Below are positions 30,251 to 39,081 of a stretch of DNA of 64,000 nt, piece after piece (the first letter of the stretch is position 1; each line of letters opens with the position of its first letter). This DNA is from a virus. The translations under genes and the position numbers were made by a program. The stretch is taken from the IMG/VR virus record IMGVR_UViG_3300003323_000541, positions 1 through 64,000 of that record, one strand, 5' to 3'. Below the pieces are notes generated by a model. That model saw only the letters and a program-made list of their open reading frames with translations, had not been told where the DNA came from and did not search any database.

Positions 30251-31344
30251 TGCCTATCTACAACGGAACTTTTTCTCAAACTCTCACATCTGGTGGAGGC
30301 ACTATTAATCTCACAGTAGCTGATCCAACGATCACAAAATATGAATTAAAAGGATCTACTACCTTAACTGGTTCATGGACTATCCAACCAACTGGTACCC
30401 CAGCTCATGGTATGGAATTTGATATAAGATATCAAGCAGATATAACTCTTGATGGTAATAATATTACTATTTTTGGTGTACCACTAACAGAAGCACAAGC
30501 AGTATCAGATCTAACTATAACAGCATTCTATGATGGTTCCGTTTGGGATGTAGATATAATCGATAATGCATTAGCTCCTACAAATGGGGTTACATACATA
30601 GGTTCTAGATTCGGATTAGGAGGTTCTCTTGCACAAGATACTCAGATTGATAAATCTGGAAATACTATAGAAATAACAGATGAAAGTTTTTCGTTTGTTA
30701 TGGGAGAAAAAGAAATTGTTCCTACTGTGAATGTTCCGTACAGTGGATTTTTCTACAATGAAAGTGCAGGAAATATTGCAATGTTCGGTAGGGTTGATAG
30801 TACATCTTTAGGTGGGTCTGACGAATTTGTTGCTAGATTTGCTGAAACTTCTGGAGATACTTCTCGCGGATTGTCGATAGGTTCATCTAGAATGGCTTTA
30901 GAATACGCTGATAGTGTTAATACGGTAAGTAATGGAGTAGTAATAAGACCAGATCGAGTATTTCTTTCGGTATATAGACCTGACGGATCTGCTCAATTTG
31001 GGTTCAATGCTTTCGATGGTACAGATATTATTGCAGAGTGTGCTGATCACTACGCTTGGGACCCTGCTCTTAATTTAGATATTGCTCTTGTACAAACAAC
31101 GATGTCACATGTGAATCAGAGATTTGCATATAATACTACCCCAGGTTCTGAAGAATATAATAGAACAATACTTGATTCTAATGGATTTACCATCGAATGT
31201 TCTGGAGGTGAAGTTGACGATAAATTTGTAAGAATTGTTGGAATGTTACAGAATTTCTCTAATGATTCAGCAGCCGCTTCAGGTGGTGTTCCCGTAAATG
31301 GTCTATATAGAAATGGTTCAGTAGTAATGATAAGAGTATCCTAA
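30250..31344 (+). CDS. fibre protein A, 364 aa
   Basis: An N-terminal beta domain (1-115) is followed by a module shared with the protein at 32254-33318: FGLGGSLAQDTQID, then NIAMFGRVDSTSLGG, then YRPDGSAQFGFNAFDG, in the same order and spacing. This is probably a receptor-binding or decoration fibre built from a duplicated module. The C-terminus is short (residues 335-364). Confidence 0.65.
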   Translation: MPIYNGTFSQTLTSGGGTINLTVADPTITKYELKGSTTLTGSWTIQPTGTPAHGMEFDIRYQADITLDGNNITIFGVPLTEAQAVSDLTITAFYDGSVWDVDIIDNALAPTNGVTYIGSRFGLGGSLAQDTQIDKSGNTIEITDESFSFVMGEKEIVPTVNVPYSGFFYNESAGNIAMFGRVDSTSLGGSDEFVARFAETSGDTSRGLSIGSSRMALEYADSVNTVSNGVVIRPDRVFLSVYRPDGSAQFGFNAFDGTDIIAECADHYAWDPALNLDIALVQTTMSHVNQRFAYNTTPGSEEYNRTILDSNGFTIECSGGEVDDKFVRIVGMLQNFSNDSAAASGGVPVNGLYRNGSVVMIRVS

Positions 31345-31345
31345 T

Positions 31346-31927
31346 ATGACTAGAGAATGTCTTGAAAAATATATAAATAGTATTCAATGTAAATTCATTG
31401 AATATTCTTATGATTATGCTTATAAACTTCAACTTGGTACACAATGTGATCGTACTGAGCTTTTTATGGAATTAACATCAGCATATTTAAAAAGATTATA
31501 TGGATATCAAGCATTCGAAAGTGATGTTACATATGCATATTCTATTTCTCTAAATAGAAATGATGGTGATAACATAGATGTTACAATAACAATCGACGGA
31601 GATAATTATACATATACTGGTTCTGGAGATCTATTAGAAATATTCTCAACTTTAGCACAATCAATCGGAAGTTCGTCCTCATATAATTTCGAAACAGAGA
31701 TCCAGAACGGTATATTGTATATATATTCTTACGATACTAACTTAACATTTGCTGCTAGCACATCAGCATCAATAACACAACTACCAACCCAATATAATAC
31801 AATTACAGCTACTAATCTACAGACTAACTACGATATAATACTAGATGGTAAAAACTGTCTTACGGTACACGAACTATGTAGTGTTATCAAACATAGCTAT
31901 GATATACTAGAAGATTGTAATTGTTAA
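31346..31927 (+). CDS. cysteine-rich fibre-associated protein, 193 aa
   Basis: Starts helical (MTRECLEKYINSIQCKF) and has a beta-rich middle. It ends in a helix with CLTVHELCSVIKHSYDILEDCNC. It shares the DCNC ending with the protein at 29125-29709. It lies between the two paralogous fibre genes. Function unknown. Confidence 0.55.
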   Translation: MTRECLEKYINSIQCKFIEYSYDYAYKLQLGTQCDRTELFMELTSAYLKRLYGYQAFESDVTYAYSISLNRNDGDNIDVTITIDGDNYTYTGSGDLLEIFSTLAQSIGSSSSYNFETEIQNGILYIYSYDTNLTFAASTSASITQLPTQYNTITATNLQTNYDIILDGKNCLTVHELCSVIKHSYDILEDCNC

Positions 31928-31939
31928 TTTTAAATTAAT

Positions 31940-32254
31940 ATGGCTAACATAGTAACCAATGATCTAAATAAAATAGTACATAGATTGGCTCCTTTACAGG
32001 GCCTTTCTAATGATACAATCACCGTTAGTGGTGTAACTACCCTAACAGTTCCAGATGGTGCACGAGGAGCTCTAATAACCGTTGAAACAGCTGATATAAG
32101 ATATTGGGAGGATGGATCTGATCCAACTTCTTCTGATGGACTATTAAGATCAGCAGGTTCAGCTTTCGAGATCCTTAGTGCATATGGACTAACTCATTTT
32201 AAATGCATTGAAGTATCTGGTTCTCCGGTTATTCAAGTTCAATTTTACAAGTAA
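31940..32254 (+). CDS. small beta-sandwich protein, 104 aa
   Basis: A predicted compact beta fold (TITVSGVTTLTVPDGARGALITVE) like small fibre knobs or head decoration proteins, with a single cysteine near the end. Coupled to the next gene by TAATG. Function inferred from context. Confidence 0.55.
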   Translation: MANIVTNDLNKIVHRLAPLQGLSNDTITVSGVTTLTVPDGARGALITVETADIRYWEDGSDPTSSDGLLRSAGSAFEILSAYGLTHFKCIEVSGSPVIQVQFYK

Positions 32255-33318
32255 TGGGAAACTTAGTTAAATCAAAGATATTTACAGCAGATGGTTCTGG
32301 GGGAGGTGGAGCAGGAGGCTTCACAACTGCAGATAATGGTCTTCAGGATCTGGGATCTAGCACTATCGGACTTGGTGGAACTCTTGATCAGAACACTAAT
32401 ATAGATCTTGATGGTAATTCCTTTGCAATAGAAGATACAGGTAAATCTCTTGTTCTTGGGCAGTTTGAGATAGCTCCTTCTACATTTGTACCATTTCATG
32501 GACTAATTACAAGGGAATCTCCAGGGAACATTGGAGTATTTGGAAGATGGGATACAAGTGGTCTGGGAGGTGATGATCAATTTACTGTTGCGTTCATTGA
32601 TCAGGCTAATCAAGTGGTAAATGGTCTTAATGTATACACAAGTAAGCTAGCGCTTAGTCTATATGCCCCTGATGGATCAACACAGGTTGGCTTTACTGCT
32701 TATGATGGAACAGGAGGATTTACCCACACTGCTGATATGTTTTATTACGATGTAGCATCAGATATAGATTTGTCATTAATTCAAGCTAAATCTGATTCTG
32801 CTATGTTAATGACTTGTTACGATGTAACTCCTGGCTTTGAAAAATTCCATAGATTTGAAGTAAATACACAAGGCTTACAAGGATTTTTAGATGGTTTTGA
32901 AGTTATACATGCAGAACTATCTTCTGGATCAGTATTAGTAAATATCGGTGACCTCTCTGGTAGTGGTTTAGGATCTACAATAGTAATAGACGACAATAAT
33001 GGAGAGGTAATAGCAGAAGCAGATACCGTATATTTAAATACTCCAAACTTAAGGATAACCAAGACTATAACACCAACAGGTACTACCGGAGATCAGGTGA
33101 TAAATACACCTGCTGGGTCCGTTAATTTTGCACCAACTGATGCAAGTATTACAGTAACTAATTCACTTGTCGATGCTAATAGTATTATTCTATTAACTAG
33201 ACAAACAGATCTCACACTTACCTCTGTATCGTACACTGCTACTAGTGGAGCATTTACGATAACTCCGAATAATTTCGCTACAACAGAAACCAGAGTAGAT
33301 TTTTTAATAATAAATTAA
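32254..33318 (+). CDS. fibre protein B, 354 aa
   Basis: A paralog of the protein at 30250-31344. It shares IGLGGTLDQNTNID, NIGVFGRWDTSGLGG and YAPDGSTQVGFTAYDG. It differs at both ends: a Gly-rich start (GGGGAGGFT) and a separate C-terminal beta domain (TKTITPTGTTGDQVINTP, residues 270-354) resembling the trimerising knob of phage fibres. Confidence 0.65.
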   Translation: MGNLVKSKIFTADGSGGGGAGGFTTADNGLQDLGSSTIGLGGTLDQNTNIDLDGNSFAIEDTGKSLVLGQFEIAPSTFVPFHGLITRESPGNIGVFGRWDTSGLGGDDQFTVAFIDQANQVVNGLNVYTSKLALSLYAPDGSTQVGFTAYDGTGGFTHTADMFYYDVASDIDLSLIQAKSDSAMLMTCYDVTPGFEKFHRFEVNTQGLQGFLDGFEVIHAELSSGSVLVNIGDLSGSGLGSTIVIDDNNGEVIAEADTVYLNTPNLRITKTITPTGTTGDQVINTPAGSVNFAPTDASITVTNSLVDANSIILLTRQTDLTLTSVSYTATSGAFTITPNNFATTETRVDFLIIN

Positions 33319-33346
33319 TAACAAATAATAAAAGATTTAATAAATA

Positions 33347-34594
33347 ATGGCAGCATCAGATGTATACCAAATGGTCCGCAACGCGGCTAACACCGGAAAT
33401 AACCTATTAATACTTCCTCACCCAGGATTAGGCGTTGATGGAATGATGGGTTTTAACGGAGCAACCATGTTACCGCAACTCTTTAAATTCGGACCAACAC
33501 TTGATTACGATAATGTATTAAATACTTTAAACGCAGTAATTGGTCTATCTGATGTCTCAGGATTAACAACAGCCCTTGCTGATAAACAAGATGCTGCTCC
33601 AGAACTTGATCAAATAGTAGCTCTAACAGGAGATGCTGATAAGGCTATTCACACAGATGGTAGTGGAAACATTGTATCTGCTACAAAGTCAGGATTCACC
33701 TCATGGTTAAGTTTAACTTTATCCGATATATCTAATTGGTCACAACCAGACTGGAATGCTGTTTCAGGCTCAGGACAAATACTAAATAAACCCAGTATTC
33801 CTGCAGCACAAGTGAACAGTGATTGGAATTCAGTCTCTGGTGTATCTCAGATATTAAATAAGCCTTCATTGTCCGCGGTAGCTACCAGTGGATCATATTC
33901 TGATCTAAGTGGTACCCCTACTATACCATCTAACACTAATCAATTGACAAATGGAGCAGGATTTATAACTGCATCTAGTACTAATACATTAACTAACAAA
34001 AGTGGTAATATTAGCCAATGGACTAATGATAGTGGATATTTAACAGGTATTAACTCTGGACAGGTAACTACAGCTCTTGGCTTCACTCCATACAATGCTA
34101 CTAATCCTAATAGCTATGTGAATCAAGCAGGAGCAAGAACATCAATCTCATTAACTACTACAGGAACATCAGGCGCAGCTACGTACAATAATAGTACAGG
34201 TGTTCTAAATATTCCTCAGTATACCACTCCATCAGCTCCGACTTTTAACAATAACGTGAGCAGATCTTTAAGTAATGCTGCAGGATCAACAAATCAATAT
34301 ACAATATCGACTACACAAAATGCAAGAGTTACCTACAGTCTAACAATGAACTTTAGTATTACAGCATTGGTAGCATCTTCTGCTACTGTATTCCTTGAAT
34401 ATTCCACCAATGGTGGATCTACTTGGATAACGGTATCACAAGTAAATACAAGCTTTAATCTTGGATTAACATTGTCTGGTAGCAACGATCTTTCCCTATC
34501 AGGAGAGATTCCAGCAAATGCTCTGGTAAGATTACGACCAGCCCTTACAAATGCAACTGTATCTTACACCAGAGGACAAGAGGTACTCTACTAA
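33347..34594 (+). CDS. tail fibre protein with repeats, 415 aa
   Basis: Residues 135-280 contain classical phage tail-fibre repeats: DWNAVSGSGQILNKPS and DWNSVSGVSQILNKPS, followed by SDLSGTPTIPSNTNQLTNGAGFIT and a VTTALGFTPYNATNPNSY unit. A C-terminal beta domain (about 290-415) is the likely receptor-binding or trimer knob. The N-terminus anchors to the virion. Confidence 0.8.
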   Translation: MAASDVYQMVRNAANTGNNLLILPHPGLGVDGMMGFNGATMLPQLFKFGPTLDYDNVLNTLNAVIGLSDVSGLTTALADKQDAAPELDQIVALTGDADKAIHTDGSGNIVSATKSGFTSWLSLTLSDISNWSQPDWNAVSGSGQILNKPSIPAAQVNSDWNSVSGVSQILNKPSLSAVATSGSYSDLSGTPTIPSNTNQLTNGAGFITASSTNTLTNKSGNISQWTNDSGYLTGINSGQVTTALGFTPYNATNPNSYVNQAGARTSISLTTTGTSGAATYNNSTGVLNIPQYTTPSAPTFNNNVSRSLSNAAGSTNQYTISTTQNARVTYSLTMNFSITALVASSATVFLEYSTNGGSTWITVSQVNTSFNLGLTLSGSNDLSLSGEIPANALVRLRPALTNATVSYTRGQEVLY

Positions 34595-34608
34595 TTAAAT
34601 TATAGAAA

Positions 34609-34899
34609 ATGCTAAAACTCCTATTCCTAACTAAAACAGCAATCTTTAATATAGTAACATTTTTATTCAATAAGCTAGGGGACAAGCCGATGATTGGAGC
34701 GGCTTTAACTGGTATACAACTTACAGGAGCTATAGTAGCTTTAAGAGATATGCTACAAGCCTGTGCTTATGCTGGAACAACAGTTGTTGCTATATTAACG
34801 GCTATAGCGTTTATAAGAAGACATACAAGGTTATTAGATAGTGTAAAGTTCTTTAAACCTTTGACAAAGAATGAAGAAGACGATAAAGGTATTAAATAG
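34609..34899 (+). CDS. holin-like membrane protein, 96 aa
   Basis: Hydrophobic segments at about residues 30-48 and 52-68 (ITGIQ and TTVVAILTAIAF regions), with a basic then acidic C-terminus. It starts a block of membrane protein, membrane protein and wall enzyme, which fits a holin. It overlaps the next gene by 29 bases. Confidence 0.55.
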   Translation: MLKLLFLTKTAIFNIVTFLFNKLGDKPMIGAALTGIQLTGAIVALRDMLQACAYAGTTVVAILTAIAFIRRHTRLLDSVKFFKPLTKNEEDDKGIK

Positions 34900-35230
34900 T
34901 TTCATAAAGGATGTATATGGTATATTCTGTGGTAAAGATGGTAAACTCTCTGGTAAGAGAATCTTTGCTATTGCAATGACCATACATTTTATGTATTTGG
35001 TAAACCGTTGTATAAAGGTTATAACTGACCTGGTAGAATATACTACTAAATGTGAAGGTAATATAAACCCTGAAGCTATAGTTGGTGTGCTCAGTTCGTT
35101 AGGAAATGTAGCTTTTATACTAGGAACAGAAGCTGGCTTAATAGCAGCCTTCTGGGCATTTACTACGTACAATCAAATTAAATCAGATAGTGGTACATCT
35201 TCCACTATTATAAAAGGAGAAGAACCATGA
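34871..35230 (+). CDS. second holin-like membrane protein, 119 aa
   Basis: Two or three hydrophobic segments (about 29-50, 72-88, 90-106), with a polar C-terminus. It overlaps both neighbours. Pairs of holin-like genes (holin and antiholin or pinholin) next to an endolysin are common. The assignment is by context. Confidence 0.5.
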   Translation: MKKTIKVLNSFIKDVYGIFCGKDGKLSGKRIFAIAMTIHFMYLVNRCIKVITDLVEYTTKCEGNINPEAIVGVLSSLGNVAFILGTEAGLIAAFWAFTTYNQIKSDSGTSSTIIKGEEP

Positions 35231-35796
35231 AATACACAGCAGAACAAATAATTAAAAGAATGTCCGAACTTAAACTACGGACAGCTATACCTTCAGATTA
35301 TTGGATTTGTGGTATAAGAAGTTCAGCCGATGCTCCGGATAAATTTGACGATGAATTTTATTTATTTAAAGGAACATCGATCATAAAAGCAACAACAGGT
35401 ACTACCAATCCTGGTAAACCGGTATTAACTGGAGGATTCAAAAAATACAATAAACTAGGAGCAGCAGTTGTAGCTTCTAATGTATATTATCAAAAACTGT
35501 GGACATTTGGTTATCATAATGGTAAAGTTAAAGCTCTAAAACAAACAGGACCAATACTTGTATATAGAGATGGAGATATGGACTCTAAGTCCGAAGAACT
35601 AGGAAAACCTGTACAGGGAGATTTCGATATTAACTTCCACTGTGCTACATACAAGCTAGCGGGTTTAGTTCGTACATCAATTGGGGCATTTTCAGCCGGT
35701 TGCATGGTTTGCAATAACGATAATGATTATAGTTTCATTATAGACACAGTAAAGAATCAGAAGCTCATAGATTTTTGTCTATTAAAAGAATTTTAA
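35227..35796 (+). CDS. putative endolysin, L,D-transpeptidase (YkuD)-like, 189 aa
   Basis: Residues 134-156 contain a histidine (FHCATYK), then 17 residues on SAGCMV with the candidate catalytic cysteine. This fits the YkuD pattern H-x(14-17)-[ST]-x-G-C, in which His and Cys act on peptidoglycan crosslinks. The usual HGC histidine is alanine here. Related phage proteins combine such a domain with lysis genes. It overlaps the holin-like gene by 4 bases. Confidence 0.5.
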   Translation: MKYTAEQIIKRMSELKLRTAIPSDYWICGIRSSADAPDKFDDEFYLFKGTSIIKATTGTTNPGKPVLTGGFKKYNKLGAAVVASNVYYQKLWTFGYHNGKVKALKQTGPILVYRDGDMDSKSEELGKPVQGDFDINFHCATYKLAGLVRTSIGAFSAGCMVCNNDNDYSFIIDTVKNQKLIDFCLLKEF

Positions 35797-35814
35797 CATT
35801 TAAATAAAAGAAAA

Positions 35815-36426
35815 ATGGCTAATCAATTAGAAAAAGCAGCACTATCAAGAACAAGCACTGTATCAGACGGTGATCTCTTGTTAGTTATAGACGGAGGTAC
35901 CGGACTCAAGAAAAACGCCGGAAACATGTTGATTAATTATTCTACATTCAAATCCGGACTAGCATCTGATATTGGTGATGTTACTGCTGATAGTGTTTCA
36001 ACTGATACTATCACTGAGGATACATCTGGAGCAGGTGTTACAGTAGATGGTGTAGTGGCTAAAGATGGTATAGTTATATCTAAACCCACTCCTGTAGCTA
36101 TTAACGCTACAGCAACTGCTACAGCAGCTCAAATACTCTCCGGATATATTACATCTACATCAGCCGCTGCAGTAACTCTAACACTCCCTTTAGCAGCAGA
36201 TTTAGCAACTGCACTTGGAGCTACAAGAGGTACATCATTTGAATTTGCTGTAGATAACTCTGCCGGAGCTAATACAGTAACAGTAGCAGTTAACACAGGT
36301 ATTACAACCAATACTCCTGCTATTACCGGTGGGTCCACACTAACAGTGTCCACAGCCAACGCAGTAGGTATATTTAGAATTGTATTTATTACCGCTACAA
36401 CTGCTAAGATTTTTAGAATAGCATAA
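35815..36426 (+). CDS. fibre or decoration protein, 203 aa
   Basis: The N-terminal 30 residues resemble phage fibre anchors (SRTSTVSDGDLLLVIDGG). The C-terminal half is an Ala/Thr-rich beta domain ending TTAKIFRIA, a form common to Bacteroidota phage structural knobs. It interrupts the lysis genes. Coupled to the next gene (TAATG). Confidence 0.6.
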   Translation: MANQLEKAALSRTSTVSDGDLLLVIDGGTGLKKNAGNMLINYSTFKSGLASDIGDVTADSVSTDTITEDTSGAGVTVDGVVAKDGIVISKPTPVAINATATATAAQILSGYITSTSAAAVTLTLPLAADLATALGATRGTSFEFAVDNSAGANTVTVAVNTGITTNTPAITGGSTLTVSTANAVGIFRIVFITATTAKIFRIA

Positions 36427-36785
36427 TGAAAGCTAAAACCGCTTATATATTAATAGGAACTCTAGGGCTGCTTTGTGTGGCTCTAGGGATCTTATTAGGT
36501 ATAAATATGGGTAAAAATAACACTAAGTCAAAAGAGATTGAAGCAAGAGAAGATTCTATCATAGTTCTTCAAACACAGAGAACTCAAATGGAAGAGGATA
36601 TAGCATCTTTAACAGAAGAGATCAACAATCAATATGGAAAGCTTCAATATATGACAAGAGAAGTTAAACGCCTAAAAAAGAAAGTTGATGAAAAAGTTGA
36701 TTCTGTTGGTCGCCTCAATGACCATGATACATTTTTGTACACCACAAAATACCTCACCAGCAGAGATACAACTGAACGGCGTTAG
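36426..36785 (+). CDS. inner-membrane spanin-like protein, 119 aa
   Basis: One N-terminal transmembrane segment (residues 6-28) followed by a long coiled coil (35-100). This is the Rz-like i-spanin layout, which joins inner and outer membranes in the last step of lysis. A second reading frame starts inside it (36688), as Rz1 does within Rz. Confidence 0.6.
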   Translation: MKAKTAYILIGTLGLLCVALGILLGINMGKNNTKSKEIEAREDSIIVLQTQRTQMEEDIASLTEEINNQYGKLQYMTREVKRLKKKVDEKVDSVGRLNDHDTFLYTTKYLTSRDTTERR

Positions 36786-37107
36786 TGGAGTATTTCTATC
36801 CTTTGATCATCTGCGTATGTATAACCAGGATATAGAAAGACTTCATGGATTAGAAGAAGTGGTTGTAAAACAAGATTCTGCTCTTACACAATGTCAAAGT
36901 ATATTAGACAATGGTAAGATATTAATTGCTGAAAAAGATGGAGTGATTGTCAATCTAAAGAAAGAAGTTTCACAAAAAGATGAGATAATAACCATCATGG
37001 AAAAAGATGCTAAGAAAGATAAGAAAAAGAAGATCTGGAGCATCATTGGTGGAGTTGGAGGTGGTATAGCAGCAGGTATAATCACAGGATTTCTCATAGC
37101 AAAGTAA
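36688..37107 (+). CDS. o-spanin-like or membrane coiled-coil protein, 139 aa
   Basis: ATG 36688 overlaps the end of the previous gene in another frame. The signal peptide MKKLILLVASMTMIHFC ends in a cysteine that could be lipidated (imperfect lipobox). A coiled coil (45-105), KKDKKKK and a C-terminal glycine-rich transmembrane segment (115-138) follow. It may be the partner of the i-spanin-like protein. The C-terminal segment is unusual for an Rz1. Confidence 0.55.
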   Translation: MKKLILLVASMTMIHFCTPQNTSPAEIQLNGVSGVFLSFDHLRMYNQDIERLHGLEEVVVKQDSALTQCQSILDNGKILIAEKDGVIVNLKKEVSQKDEIITIMEKDAKKDKKKKIWSIIGGVGGGIAAGIITGFLIAK

Positions 37108-37165
37108 TGTTAAAAACGTAACAAACGGAAAGACACTCCGTATAAGACGTCTAAACATTTACCAT

Positions 37166-38278
37166 ATGACAGTACAACAATTTGACAAAAACGGAGATTT
37201 ACTTGCAACTTACAACTCCATTGAACAAGCCTCAGGTTATACTAATATATCTGAGAGAAAAATCAAAAGATGTTTATCTGGTGAGCTACTTACTGGAGGA
37301 GGCTTTGTCTGGAAAAAGCAAGAAGATCTAGATGTCCAAGTTATTAATGGAGCTGATTTATTATCCTCTGAAGAATTTAAGAATTCTGTTAAACTTTCAA
37401 TCTACGACAATCAGAGCAGCTCTAAATTACAAAATATGACTACAGCAGAAACATTAAGACTATTTGAAGAATTTCTTGAATGGAAGAATGGTGGCTCACC
37501 TAAATCTTCCCCTGTAAACGGCGTTAAATGCGATCAGGAAGGACTTCATGTAGTAGCTGGATGTATACACCTACCAGCACATAATAAGCGCTTATATGAC
37601 GCGTTTTTGAATCTGTTATCAGATGTTGATTCAGAATTAAAAGGAATTCATTTAATTGGTGATATTCTCGATTGTAACAATCTTTCTTCACATAGTTTAG
37701 GTAATATATCTTCTTCCACCTTGTCTGAGGAATATGAGCTTGCTAATAAAGCATTAGACATGTTAGATGAGGCTCTTCCTAAGGAAGTAGTAAAGAACTA
37801 TATATGGGGTAACCATGAAGAAAGGTATACGCGTGTTACAGCTAAGGTGGACATGGCTAAATTTGGTGGAGCATTACTCTCCCCTACAATAGCTTGTAAA
37901 TTTAAAGAAAGAGGTTATAGCGTTCAAGAGAACTACACTGATGCATATATTTCATTAGGTAATTATCTTGATCTTATTCATGGTCAATATACTACAACTA
38001 ATCCAGCTAAGAAACACTTAGATGCTTATAAGAAATCTGTAATGTTTGCTCACACACATAAGATAGACTCTTATTTTGATGCAGACAAAGCTTCTTTTAA
38101 CATCGGATGGATGGGTGATAAGGATCATAGTTACTTTAACTATGCTTCAAGAATCACCAAAGCAAGCTGGCAAAATGGATTCTCAATTGTACACATTGAT
38201 TCTAATGGTTATTATCATGTTCAACAGATCCATTGGTATAATGATCGCTTTTATTACGGAGGTAAATGTTATAAATAA
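37166..38278 (+). CDS. NUMOD1-metallophosphoesterase fusion, 370 aa
   Basis: Residues 1-50 match a NUMOD1-type DNA-binding motif (FDKNGDLLATYNSIEQAS ... GGGFVWK), usually found beside homing endonucleases. Residues 125-340 are a calcineurin-like phosphoesterase: GDILD (165-169), GNHE (215-218), H272 and HTH (296-298). The first metal motif, normally DxH, is C133-I-H135. It may act on DNA ends or on phosphoesters in nucleotides. The end of the gene is followed by a strong terminator. Confidence 0.7.
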   Translation: MTVQQFDKNGDLLATYNSIEQASGYTNISERKIKRCLSGELLTGGGFVWKKQEDLDVQVINGADLLSSEEFKNSVKLSIYDNQSSSKLQNMTTAETLRLFEEFLEWKNGGSPKSSPVNGVKCDQEGLHVVAGCIHLPAHNKRLYDAFLNLLSDVDSELKGIHLIGDILDCNNLSSHSLGNISSSTLSEEYELANKALDMLDEALPKEVVKNYIWGNHEERYTRVTAKVDMAKFGGALLSPTIACKFKERGYSVQENYTDAYISLGNYLDLIHGQYTTTNPAKKHLDAYKKSVMFAHTHKIDSYFDADKASFNIGWMGDKDHSYFNYASRITKASWQNGFSIVHIDSNGYYHVQQIHWYNDRFYYGGKCYK

Positions 38279-38313
38279 AAGTTAAAAAAGTTCATAAAAA
38301 ATGAAACATTTTT

Positions 38314-38357
38314 GTCCCTTAGACGTTTAATACATGTTTAAGGGACTTTTTGTTTTT
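38314..38357 (+). terminator. intrinsic terminator
   Basis: GTCCCTTAGAC pairs with GTTTAAGGGAC (11 bp with one wobble), followed by TTTTTGTTTTT. It separates the head/fibre/lysis operon from the neck/tail operon. Confidence 0.88.
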
Positions 38358-38373
38358 AACACAATTTAAAATA

Positions 38374-39081
38374 ATGACCTTAGACCAACTAATATACCAA
38401 GTCTACGAAAGACTGGACATAAACGCAGATGATACCTCAGCTGATGATCGATTAATAGAACAATTGATTAATCAACAGAGGTCTCTGTGGATAAGAAATG
38501 AATATAATAAGAATCGGTCCATTGATGTTAATGTGGTACAAGACTTAGGTTGTATACCAATAATACCAGTGGACCGAGCTGTTGAATGCTGTGATGTAGC
38601 ATTAGGATGTACTATCCTTAGAACAGCCGAACCAATACCTAATACAATCGAATTACATCACGATGATACCATAACAAGGGTAGGACCTATTGACATGCTA
38701 GGAAGAGCCTATAAGGAGCTAGAATACCCCTCAGAGGTACAATTCTTTGGTCATGGTAGAGTTAATAGTGGTTTCATTTATTGGTTTAAAAGAAGTACCT
38801 CAAATGGACTCTATATCTATTTGGTATCAAGATCCAATGAACAAATGAAGCTCTTAACGGACATTAACGTTCAAGGGGTATTTGAAGATCCAAGAGAAGC
38901 TGGAAGATTCAGGACATGCGACAATAAACCATGTTGGAGTCCTTCACATAAATATCCAATGAATGATTGGATGAGCAATTATGTCCTGGGAGAAGTTGTT
39001 AAAATAATGGCTACTAAGATACAGGCTCCTCAAGATCTTGAATCAGATAATAAGGACAATACTAAAACGGACAATAAATAA
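38374..39081 (+). CDS. neck ring protein, P22 gp4-like position, 235 aa
   Basis: ATG 38374 (MTLDQLIYQVYERLDINADD) is preferred because the in-frame TTG at 38350 lies in the terminator. The helical N-terminus and beta core fit the head-tail connector proteins of podoviruses. In crAss-like genomes the first of two ring proteins is here, followed by an IHF-like protein. The C-terminus is disordered (DNKDNTKTDNK). Coupled to the next gene. Confidence 0.65.
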   Translation: MTLDQLIYQVYERLDINADDTSADDRLIEQLINQQRSLWIRNEYNKNRSIDVNVVQDLGCIPIIPVDRAVECCDVALGCTILRTAEPIPNTIELHHDDTITRVGPIDMLGRAYKELEYPSEVQFFGHGRVNSGFIYWFKRSTSNGLYIYLVSRSNEQMKLLTDINVQGVFEDPREAGRFRTCDNKPCWSPSHKYPMNDWMSNYVLGEVVKIMATKIQAPQDLESDNKDNTKTDNK

